Part shown: piece by piece, positions 1 to 5,729 of the stretch | How the letters are laid out: each line of letters starts with the position of its first letter | Numbering within the stretch: position 1 is the first letter of the stretch | NCBI GenBank assembly: GCA_002353225.1 | Contig: DEJF01000051.1 | Coordinates: 14,259 to 22,846, forward strand | DNA from: Prevotella sp. UBA2755 | GTDB lineage: Bacteria > Bacteroidota > Bacteroidia > Bacteroidales > Bacteroidaceae | Length of the DNA stretch: 8,588 nt | Direction: 5' to 3' | Notes under the pieces: generated by a model | Told to the model about the DNA's origin: nothing | The model's database searches: none | Seen by the model: only the letters and a program-made list of their open reading frames with translations | Position numbers and translations under genes: made by a program

Positions 1-86
1 CACCCCACACAGTGCTACACCATGTGCTGACGTTGTCAGTTATTAAAATTTAGGTTATATTTCCTTTCCTTTCATATTTGCGGATG

Positions 87-118
87 CAAAGATAGAAGAA
101 ATTCCAATACGTTCCAAA
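87..118 (-). promoter_or_regulatory. Leftward Bacteroidetes-type promoter
   Basis: On the minus strand, positions 94 down to 87 read TATCTTTG, a full match to the Bacteroidetes -7 element TAnnTTTG. TTTG at 118-115 lies 20 bp upstream as a -33 element. Transcription would start near position 80 and run off the left edge. No start codon followed by an open frame is visible on the minus strand in bases 1-80, so this stretch would be the 5' leader of a gene outside the window. The pair with the rightward promoter at 294-324 makes the region a divergent intergenic regulatory zone. Confidence 0.55.
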
Positions 119-153
119 TGTTTTGCCAAGAATTTTTTGAGTTTAACAATTAA

Positions 154-187
154 AATGAAGAATGATGAATGAAGAATGAAGAATGAG
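154..187 (+). repeat. 7-bp tandem array, unit AATGAAG
   Basis: Four full units and a six-base partial unit (AATGAAG, AATGATG, AATGAAG, AATGAAG, AATGAG) with period exactly 7. It is non-coding and lies between two divergent promoters. Bases 152-179 are identical over 28 bp to bases 7455-7482 at the thioesterase/dprA junction. It abuts a second heptad array of different sequence that starts at 188. Confidence 0.9.
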
Positions 188-225
188 TTCATAGTTCATA
201 GTTCATAATTCATAGTTCATAGTTG
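188..225 (+). repeat. 7-bp tandem array, unit TTCATAG
   Basis: Five units (TTCATAG, TTCATAG, TTCATAA, TTCATAG, TTCATAG) at 188-222, followed by a partial TTG. Read on the minus strand the unit is CTATGAA. It directly follows the AATGAAG array, so the block 154-225 is about 72 bp of uninterrupted period-7 DNA that switches from purine-rich to pyrimidine-rich. It ends about 70 bp upstream of the gpx promoter and has no coding role. Confidence 0.9.
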
Positions 226-245
226 AAACAAAAGTCTTGAGATGT

Positions 246-257
246 GTCGCAAACGAC
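246..257. promoter_or_regulatory. Candidate operator dyad, distal
   Basis: An inverted repeat with arms GTCG and CGAC around CAAA. Its core TCGCAAACGA matches nine of ten bases of the minus-strand core of a second dyad at 290-301 (TCGCAAGCGA). The two centres are 44 bp apart, close to four helical turns, so both would face the same side of the DNA. A MarR/OhrR-family regulator is encoded in the operon just downstream, so autoregulation through these sites is a reasonable but unproven inference. Confidence 0.3.
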
Positions 258-289
258 TTATTGTTAAATTCTCCTAAAGTTTTGGATAA

Positions 290-301
290 ATCGCTTGCGA
301 T
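290..301. promoter_or_regulatory. Candidate operator dyad over the -33 element
   Basis: Perfect inverted repeat ATCGC-TT-GCGAT. It covers the -33 element (CTTG, 294-297) of the gpx promoter, where a bound repressor would block RNA polymerase. It is related in sequence to the dyad at 246-257. A local OhrR-type repressor is the obvious candidate ligand, though neither site is the ACAATT-type box known from Bacillus OhrR. Confidence 0.35.
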
Positions 302-324
302 ATAAAAGATTATTCATATCTTTG
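294..324 (+). promoter_or_regulatory. Promoter of the gpx-ohrR-gpx operon
   Basis: TATCTTTG at 317-324 fits the Bacteroidetes -7 consensus TAnnTTTG exactly. CTTG at 294-297 lies 19 bp upstream as a -33 element. A transcription start near 330 would leave a leader of roughly 55 nt before the ATG at 384. The twelve bases TATCTTTGCATC are shared with the leftward promoter. The -33 element is inside a perfect inverted repeat, suggesting repression at this site. Confidence 0.65.
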
Positions 325-383
325 CATCGTGAACGATATATTTTAGAGAATTGAACACAGAAACAATTAAATATCAAAGCGTT

Positions 384-932
384 ATGAGTAAGATTTATGA
401 TTTCAAGGCTCTCACGAGCAAAGGAAAAGAGTTAGATTTCGCCCAGTTTGAGGGCAAGGTGTTACTGGTTGTCAACACAGCAAGCAAGTGCGGTTTCACC
501 CCCCAGTTTCAGGGATTGGAGGAATTGAACCAGCAATACAAGGACCAAGGACTTGTCATCATCGGATTCCCCTGCAACCAGTTTAAGGAGCAGGACCCGG
601 GCAATGACGCTCAGATCGAGGAGTTCTGCCAGTTGAACTATGGTGTGACTTTCCAGATCATGAAGAAGACAGATGTGAACGGTGCTGCCGCAGAACCCAT
701 CTTCGAGTATCTGAAGGAGCAGGCACCCACTGAGGAGTATAAGGGTCTGAAGGCTAAAGCCACCCATGCCTTACTCAAGAAACTCAGCACCAGCGTGGAG
801 AAAGACAGTGACATCCTGTGGAACTTCACCAAGTTCCTTATCTCAAAAGATGGTAACACCATCAAGCGCTATGCCCCGACGACAGAGCCTTCAGCGTTCG
901 CCAAGGATATCGAAGAGATGTTGAAAAAATAA
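384..932 (+). CDS. gpx: Glutathione peroxidase family protein, cytosolic, thioredoxin-type
   Basis: Reduces hydrogen peroxide and organic hydroperoxides. The protein has 182 residues from the ATG at 384, chosen over an in-frame TTG at 351 because family members begin just before the strand that reads IYDFKAL here. The GPx catalytic set is present: peroxidatic C36 in NTASKCGFTPQ, Q70 in the FPCNQF region, and W146-N147 in WNFTKFL. Cysteines at 36, 64 and 82 have the same numbers as in yeast Gpx3/Orp1, where C36 and C82 form the catalytic disulfide. This points to recycling by thioredoxin rather than glutathione, consistent with Bacteroidales generally lacking glutathione. There is no signal peptide, so it should act in the cytoplasm. 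It is slightly longer than the usual ~160 residues because of a lysine-rich helix-like segment at about 116-142. It is the first gene of an operon with the regulator 7 nt downstream. Confidence 0.95.
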   Translation: MSKIYDFKALTSKGKELDFAQFEGKVLLVVNTASKCGFTPQFQGLEELNQQYKDQGLVIIGFPCNQFKEQDPGNDAQIEEFCQLNYGVTFQIMKKTDVNGAAAEPIFEYLKEQAPTEEYKGLKAKATHALLKKLSTSVEKDSDILWNFTKFLISKDGNTIKRYAPTTEPSAFAKDIEEMLKK

Positions 933-939
933 GAGCAAG

Positions 940-1386
940 GTGGCACATACAGCATTTCTTCTTGACAACCAGATCTGTTTCCGTCTCTATACGGCAGCAC
1001 GACTCATCACACAGGCATATACCCCGATGTTCCAAGAACTCGGCATCACCTACCCCCAGTACCTCGTGCTATTGGTATTGTGGGAGCATGACGGGCAACC
1101 CGTCAATGACATCGCCCACCGCCTGCTGTTGGAGACCAATACCGTCACCCCCCTACTCCAGCGTATGGAGAAAGGGGGACTGTTGAAACGGAAGCGTGAC
1201 AAGACAGACAAGCGCAAGCAGATCGTCAGTCTGACCCCAAAAGGTCAGGAGATGGAGGAGCAGGCTTTCCAGTTGATTCCCCAAGGTATGGGAGACCAGT
1301 TGAAGTCCTGTCCCCTCAGTATCGAAGACTATACCCGTTTAGCACAAGAATTAGACTCACTGATTAATACCCTTAAAAGCAAATGA
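940..1386 (+). CDS. ohrR: OhrR-like MarR-family peroxide-sensing repressor
   Basis: A 148-residue winged-helix repressor of the OhrR branch of the MarR family, predicted to release DNA when its cysteine is oxidised by organic hydroperoxide. The N-terminus reads LLDNQICFRLY, with candidate reactive C13. Tyrosines at 17, 27 and 38 match Y19, Y29 and Y40 around C15 of Bacillus subtilis OhrR. The DNA-recognition helix is about residues 65-80, and the wing (82-98) is very basic and carries the MarR D-x-R signature at D90-R92. A second cysteine, C124, lies near the C-terminal dimer helices, as in two-cysteine OhrR of Xanthomonas (C22/C127). The start is GTG at 940, 7 nt after the previous stop, with AAGG immediately upstream; no other start preserves the conserved N-terminus. 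Its TGA overlaps the next ATG by 4 bp. Genes for Ohr itself are absent; the two flanking peroxidases are the likely targets. MarR membership is certain, the OhrR assignment strong. Confidence 0.9.
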   Translation: MAHTAFLLDNQICFRLYTAARLITQAYTPMFQELGITYPQYLVLLVLWEHDGQPVNDIAHRLLLETNTVTPLLQRMEKGGLLKRKRDKTDKRKQIVSLTPKGQEMEEQAFQLIPQGMGDQLKSCPLSIEDYTRLAQELDSLINTLKSK

Positions 1387-2030
1387 GAAGAATCGCCTTA
1401 TTCTGTCTGATGACAGTAGCAAGTGTCCTGACCAGTATGGCACAGAGTGTTTATGATTTCAACGTAGTGGACGACAATGGCAAGGAGGTCAGCCTGAGCC
1501 AGTACAAGGGCAAGGTGCTCCTGATTGTCAATACCGCCACCAAGTGTGGTTTCACCCCACAGTATAAAGAGTTGCAGGAACTCTATGAGCAGTACCGTGC
1601 CCAAGGTTTTGAGATTCTCGATTTCCCCTGCAACCAGTTCGGACAGCAGGCACCAGGCAGTATCCGTGAGATACACCAGTTCTGCACGGCAAACTTCAAT
1701 ATCGAGTTCCCCCAGTTCGACAAGATAGAGGTCAATGGCGAGCATGCCCATCCCCTCTACACCTTCCTGAAGTCCCAAAAAGGGTTCTGCGGTTTCAATA
1801 CCGACGACAAGATCGGTCGCTTTCTGGATGAGCGTTTCAAGCAGCAAGACCCCGACTATGCGAAGAACCCCGACATCAAATGGAACTTCACGAAGTTCTT
1901 GGTATCGAAGGACGGTTGTGTGCTGCAACGCTTCGAGCCTACTGCCACGGCAAAAGATATGGAGCAGGACATCCAGGCAGCCCTCCGTGCCAACTGCTGT
2001 GAGAAGAAAGACGGCTGTTGTTGCAAATAA
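1383..2030 (+). CDS. gpx: Glutathione peroxidase family protein, exported, Cys-rich tail
   Basis: A 215-residue peroxidase paralogous to the first gene. Residues 1-20 form a classical signal peptide (basic MRR, hydrophobic core, small residues before SMA|Q), so the mature enzyme should start at Q21 and work in the periplasm. There is no lipobox at a suitable place. Catalytic residues are C55 (NTATKCGFTPQ), Q89, W167 and N168. C83 and C101 correspond to C64 and C82 of the thioredoxin-type enzymes, so C55-C101 is the expected redox disulfide. C136 and C179 are extra. The last eleven residues contain five cysteines (205, 206, 212, 213, 214) with lysines between them, an addition beyond the normal GPx fold. 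The ATG overlaps the ohrR stop in an ATGA arrangement, implying translational coupling. In the periplasm it would need a reductant from a DsbD/CcdA-type thiol relay, which is not encoded here. Confidence 0.93.
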   Translation: MRRIALFCLMTVASVLTSMAQSVYDFNVVDDNGKEVSLSQYKGKVLLIVNTATKCGFTPQYKELQELYEQYRAQGFEILDFPCNQFGQQAPGSIREIHQFCTANFNIEFPQFDKIEVNGEHAHPLYTFLKSQKGFCGFNTDDKIGRFLDERFKQQDPDYAKNPDIKWNFTKFLVSKDGCVLQRFEPTATAKDMEQDIQAALRANCCEKKDGCCCK

Positions 2031-2051
2031 AACTTAAAAACACACGAATCT

Positions 2052-2083
2052 CTTGGTATTTCTCTCACTTAGTTGTACCTTTG
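2052..2083 (+). promoter_or_regulatory. Promoter of the ABC exporter operon
   Basis: TACCTTTG at 2076-2083 matches TAnnTTTG. CTTGG at 2052-2056 gives a -33 element 19-20 bp upstream. Transcription would start near 2090, leaving a leader of only about 18 nt before the GTG at 2108. The 77-nt gap after the exported peroxidase contains no convincing terminator hairpin, so read-through from the peroxide operon is possible. Confidence 0.55.
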
Positions 2084-2107
2084 GTGTCCAATAAAGCCAA
2101 AGACTAA

Positions 2108-3874
2108 GTGATCAAGACACTCTATCAACAGATTCGGCAATACCGTACGGCATCACTACTGACACCAGCCTTCACGGCGATGGAGGTGGTGATGGACGTG
2201 CTGATTCCCTATGTCACCGCCTCGCTCATCGACAAGGGTATCAATGCCGGTGACATGGAGAATGTCTATCTCTATGGTGCCATCATGATAGGACTCGCCT
2301 TCCTGAGTCTCGCCTTTGGTATCCTTGCTGGGCGTTTCTCCGCCTATGCCTCGACGGGCTTTGCCGCCAACCTGCGTTCCGCCATGTATCGGAACATCCA
2401 GCGTTTCGCCTTCTCAGACATCGACAAATACTCCACCAGTGGACTGATTACCCGCATGACGACCGATGTCAACAGTCTGCAGAACGCCTATCAGCAGATT
2501 CTGCGTATTACGGTGAGGGCTCCCTTCCGTCTGATACTCAGTGTCTTGATGTGCTTGGTGATTGATGCCCGGCTGTCACTGATTTTCTTAGTGGCATTGG
2601 TGATCCTGAGTTTCTCCCTATACCATATTATATCAAGAGTAGCGAGACTCTTCCAACAGGTCTTTGTGAAATACGACGAACTGAACCAGAGTGTCCAGGA
2701 GAACATCACGGGTATGCGCCTCGTCAAGGCTTTTGTCCGTGAGCACTATGAGAATGAGAAATTCGCCCGTGCCGCCGAGAACCTCTACCAACTCTATGTG
2801 AAGGCAGAGAGTCTGATGGCATGGAACCACCCTATCATGAATATGGTGGTATATGGCTGTATCATCGCCCTCTCGTGGCTTGGTGCCCATTATATCGTGG
2901 ACGGCACACTGACGACTGGTGAACTGACCTCCCTGTTCACTTATGTTATGTCCATCCTCATGTCACTGATGATGCTCTCCATGATCTTCGTGATGCTCAC
3001 CCAGAGTGCCGCCTCCGCCAAGCGTGTGGCAGAGGTCATCGAGGAAGAGCCTGACATCGTGAACCCCACTAATGCCGTGACGGAGATACCTGACGGCAGC
3101 ATCGAGTTCCGTGGGGTGAGGTTTGATTATAGGTCGAAGGGCGAAGGTCTAAGGGCGAAGGGCGAAGGGCATAAACGCTCGGCTCTATATAATATATCCT
3201 TCGCTATCAAGAGTGGAGAGACGATTGGGGTGATTGGTGGTACTGGTAGTGGTAAGTCGACCCTCGTCAACTTAGTGAGCCGTCTCTACGACCCCACTCA
3301 GGGTGAGGTACTGGTGGGCGGACGCAATGTGAAGGAATACGACCTGACCGCCCTGCGCTCTGCCGTCTCTGTGGTCCTGCAACAGAACATCCTGTTTAGC
3401 GGTACCATCCTCGACAACCTCCGCTGGGGCAACCCTCATGCCACCTTAGAGGAGTGTCGTGCCGCCTGCCGTATCGCACAGGCTGACGAGTTCATCAGTC
3501 AGATGCCGCAAGGTTATGACACCCGTATCGAACAGGGCGGCACCAATGTCAGTGGCGGTCAGAAGCAACGGCTCTGTATTGCCCGTGCCCTGTTGAAACA
3601 CCCTAAGATACTCGTCCTCGACGACTCCACTTCCGCCTGCGACACCGCTACCGATGCCAAGATACGGGAGGGCTTCCGCACCCAGTTGCCGGAGATGACC
3701 CAACTCATCATCGCACAGCGCATCCTCAGTGTGCAGGACTGTGACCGCATCCTCGTCATGGACAATGGTGTCGTGACAGGCTTTGATACCCATGAGCAAC
3801 TGTTGAAGAATAACCCATTATATCAGGAGATCTATGCAATTCAGAATGAGACAACCGCCGATTTCGACGCGTAA
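2108..3874 (+). CDS. ABC exporter half-transporter with degenerate ATP site
   Basis: A 588-residue membrane-ATPase fusion of the type IV (MsbA/Sav1866-like) exporter fold, and partner of the next gene. Membrane segments lie at about 18-40, 53-75, 136-152, 155-175, 243-262 and 277-297; the ATPase domain starts near 331. Visible motifs are A-loop Y341, Walker A G377-S384 (GGTGSGKS), Q425, signature VSGGQ (481-485) and Walker B ending in D505. The catalytic glutamate is replaced by D506 and the H-loop histidine by Q537. This pattern is known from the non-hydrolysing site of heterodimeric exporters such as TM287/288, LmrCD and BmrCD. Residues 342-355 are an insertion made of a 7-bp DNA repeat immediately after the A-loop tyrosine. 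The start is GTG; the next in-frame ATG (2180) would cut into the first membrane segment. The gene overlaps its partner by 41 nt. Substrate unknown: lipids, drugs or peptides are all possible. Confidence 0.95.
   Translation: MIKTLYQQIRQYRTASLLTPAFTAMEVVMDVLIPYVTASLIDKGINAGDMENVYLYGAIMIGLAFLSLAFGILAGRFSAYASTGFAANLRSAMYRNIQRFAFSDIDKYSTSGLITRMTTDVNSLQNAYQQILRITVRAPFRLILSVLMCLVIDARLSLIFLVALVILSFSLYHIISRVARLFQQVFVKYDELNQSVQENITGMRLVKAFVREHYENEKFARAAENLYQLYVKAESLMAWNHPIMNMVVYGCIIALSWLGAHYIVDGTLTTGELTSLFTYVMSILMSLMMLSMIFVMLTQSAASAKRVAEVIEEEPDIVNPTNAVTEIPDGSIEFRGVRFDYRSKGEGLRAKGEGHKRSALYNISFAIKSGETIGVIGGTGSGKSTLVNLVSRLYDPTQGEVLVGGRNVKEYDLTALRSAVSVVLQQNILFSGTILDNLRWGNPHATLEECRAACRIAQADEFISQMPQGYDTRIEQGGTNVSGGQKQRLCIARALLKHPKILVLDDSTSACDTATDAKIREGFRTQLPEMTQLIIAQRILSVQDCDRILVMDNGVVTGFDTHEQLLKNNPLYQEIYAIQNETTADFDA
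3132..3170 (+). repeat. 7-bp tandem array, unit GGGCGAA, inside ABC gene
   Basis: Units GGTCGAA, GGGCGAA, GGTCTAA, GGGCGAA and GGGCGAA at 3132-3166, plus a partial GGGC. It encodes residues 342-355 of the first exporter subunit (RSKGEG-LRAKGEG-H), an extra basic, glycine-rich loop between the first strands of the ATPase domain where related proteins have a short turn. The reading frame stays open. Confidence 0.85.
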
Positions 3875-5723
3875 AGGGGAAGTCAAGAAAGACGTGCTGA
3901 TACGCATGGTCGCTTTCGTCTGGCAGCATTACCGCTGGCAGTTACTCCTTGTCTTGCTCTGCATCGTCGTCTCGTCGCTGACCTCCTTGGTGTCGTCGCT
4001 CTTCACCAAGACCCTCATTGACGACTATATCGTGCCACTGACACAGATGGATAATCCTGCTTACGCATCCCTCGCGCAAACCTTATTTAAATTAGGACTC
4101 ATCCTGTTCTTCGGCACTATCTGCTCCTATACCTACAACCGTCTGATGATCCATATCAGTCAGGGCACGATGCTCCGACTGCGTAAGCATATCTTCGAGA
4201 AGATGCAGCGACTGCCCATCAGTTATTTCGACCAGCGGTCCCATGGCGATATCATGTCCGTCTACACCAATGATGTCGACTCCCTGCGCCAGATGATCTC
4301 CACGTCGATGGCACAAGTCTTCTCGTCCATCATCACCATTGTCGCTACCTTCACCTCGATGGTGGTACTGAGCATCCCCCTGACCCTCGTCAGCATCCTG
4401 ATAGCCGTCGTGATGATGATTGCCACCACCCAACTCGGCAAGCGCTCCCGAGCCTATTTCCGCACCCAGCAACAGAGTCTGGCGAAGGTCAACGGTTTCA
4501 TCGAGGAGATGATGACAGGACAGAAAGTCGTCAAAGTATTCTGTCATGAGCAGCAGACCCTCCAGGACTTCGAGACCATCAACGAGCAACTACGCTCCTC
4601 CGCCTATAACGCCAACAAAATCGCCAATATCGTGATGCCCGTCAATGGCAACCTCGGCAACCTCGGCTACGTCCTCCTTGCCGTCGTAGGAGCCACGCTG
4701 GTCATCCAAGGCAGCGCACTCATTTCTCATTCCTCATTTCTCATTTCTAATTTGACGTTAGGTACCATCGTCGCTTTCCTGCAACTCAACAAGAGTTTCA
4801 CGCAACCCGTCTCACAGGTCAGTCAGCAGATCAACAGTGTGCTGAACGCCTCCGTAGGAGCCGAGCGAGTCTTCGCCTTAGGCGATGCAGAGCCCGAAGT
4901 AGATGATGGAAGATGGAAGATGGAAGAAGGAAGATGGGTCAACTCTAAACTCTCAACTCTAAACTCTCAACTCTCAACTCCAAACTCACATCCCGTTCAG
5001 GGCGATGTCGACTTCAAGAATGTCGACTTCGGCTACACCCCCCAGAAACAAGTGCTCTTCGATATCAATATCAATACTAACCCTGGACAGAAGATCGCCT
5101 TCGTGGGAGGCACGGGAGCCGGTAAGACCACCATCATCAACCTCATCAACCGCTTCTACGAGATACAAGGCGGTCATATCCTCTACGACGGCATCCCCAT
5201 CACCGATATCCGCAAGGACTCCCTCCGTAAGAGTATGAGTATCGTCCTGCAGGAGACCCACCTCTTCACAGGTACCGTCATCGACAATATCCGTTATGGC
5301 AAACTCGACGCCACCGACGAGGAATGCATCCAGGCAGCCCAGTTAGTAGGAGCCGACGACTTCATCCGCCGTCTCGCCAACGGCTACCATACCATGCTCA
5401 GCGGTGATGGAGGCAACCTCAGTCAGGGCGAGCGCCAACTCCTTGCCATTGCCCGTGCCGCCGTTGCCAATCCCCCCGTCCTAATCCTCGACGAGGCAAC
5501 CTCCAGTATCGACACCCGTACCGAGCAACTGGTACAGCGAGGCATGGACACCATCATGCAGGGGCGCACCACCTTCGTCATTGCCCACCGTCTCAGCACC
5601 GTCCGTAATGCCGACCAGATCATCGTCCTCGACCACGGTCATATCATCGAGCAAGGCACCCACGAGGAACTGCTCCAACAAAAAGGAAAATACTATCAAC
5701 TTTATACAGGGAAGGAAATATAA
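3834..5723 (+). CDS. ABC exporter half-transporter with canonical ATP site
   Basis: A 629-residue second half of the heterodimeric exporter, about 40 residues longer than usual because of two repeat-derived insertions. Membrane segments are at about 36-57, 84-105, 160-181, 182-199, 270-292 and 308-325. The ATPase domain begins near 390: A-loop Y401, Walker A G425-T432 (GGTGAGKT), Q473, signature LSQGE (529-533), Walker B D553 with catalytic E554, and H-loop H585. All residues needed for hydrolysis are present, complementing the degenerate partner. Insertion one (about 296-306) lies in the periplasmic loop between TM5 and TM6. Insertion two (about 359-385) is in the linker from TM6 to the ATPase domain. 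The ATG at 3834 lies inside the upstream gene; the ATG at 3846 is an equally plausible start because an AGGAGA at 3825-3830 is too close to the first and a bit far from the second. Substrate not deducible. Confidence 0.95.
   Translation: MQFRMRQPPISTRKGEVKKDVLIRMVAFVWQHYRWQLLLVLLCIVVSSLTSLVSSLFTKTLIDDYIVPLTQMDNPAYASLAQTLFKLGLILFFGTICSYTYNRLMIHISQGTMLRLRKHIFEKMQRLPISYFDQRSHGDIMSVYTNDVDSLRQMISTSMAQVFSSIITIVATFTSMVVLSIPLTLVSILIAVVMMIATTQLGKRSRAYFRTQQQSLAKVNGFIEEMMTGQKVVKVFCHEQQTLQDFETINEQLRSSAYNANKIANIVMPVNGNLGNLGYVLLAVVGATLVIQGSALISHSSFLISNLTLGTIVAFLQLNKSFTQPVSQVSQQINSVLNASVGAERVFALGDAEPEVDDGRWKMEEGRWVNSKLSTLNSQLSTPNSHPVQGDVDFKNVDFGYTPQKQVLFDININTNPGQKIAFVGGTGAGKTTIINLINRFYEIQGGHILYDGIPITDIRKDSLRKSMSIVLQETHLFTGTVIDNIRYGKLDATDEECIQAAQLVGADDFIRRLANGYHTMLSGDGGNLSQGERQLLAIARAAVANPPVLILDEATSSIDTRTEQLVQRGMDTIMQGRTTFVIAHRLSTVRNADQIIVLDHGHIIEQGTHEELLQQKGKYYQLYTGKEI
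4719..4753 (+). repeat. 7-bp tandem array, unit CTCATTT, inside ABC gene
   Basis: Exactly five heptads (CTCATTT, CTCATTC, CTCATTT, CTCATTT, CTAATTT). On the minus strand the unit is AAATGAG, similar to the AATGAAG arrays elsewhere. It encodes residues 296-306 and the start of L307 in the short periplasmic loop before TM6 of the second exporter subunit. The array is 35 bp, not a multiple of three, so flanking bases must have adjusted to keep the frame. Confidence 0.88.
4908..4935 (+). repeat. 7-bp tandem array, unit GGAAGAT, inside ABC gene
   Basis: Four heptads (GGAAGAT, GGAAGAT, GGAAGAA, GGAAGAT), preceded by the similar AGATGAT. It encodes residues 359-368, rich in G, R, W, K and E, at the start of the linker between the membrane and ATPase domains. 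Four bases separate it from the next array at 4940. Confidence 0.85.
4940..4988 (+). repeat. 7-bp tandem array, units CAACTCT/AAACTCT, inside ABC gene
   Basis: Seven heptads: CAACTCT, AAACTCT, CAACTCT, AAACTCT, CAACTCT, CAACTCC, AAACTCA. The first four alternate, giving a 14-bp higher-order period. It encodes the S/T/L/N/Q-rich stretch at residues 370-385 in the interdomain linker. I associate peptides of this type (NSQLSTLNSQL) with Prevotella and Bacteroides proteins, from memory rather than a search. Confidence 0.9.
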
Positions 5724-5729
5724 ATAGGT

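Noticed and set aside
27..39. Small hairpin CTGAC-GTT-GTCAG near the left edge.
   Set aside because: A 5-bp stem without a T-run is too weak to call a terminator or structured RNA; it may simply be part of the leader of the leftward transcript.
154..225. Possible CRISPR array or origin iterons.
   Set aside because: Units are 7 bp and contiguous with no spacers, and similar arrays occur inside genes; no replication or Cas gene is nearby.
351..383. In-frame TTG extending the first peroxidase by 11 residues.
   Set aside because: The extension has no signal-peptide character and family proteins begin at the equivalent of the ATG at 384.
2031..2060. Terminator after the exported peroxidase.
   Set aside because: No inverted repeat of useful length is visible in this gap; only a promoter can be supported.
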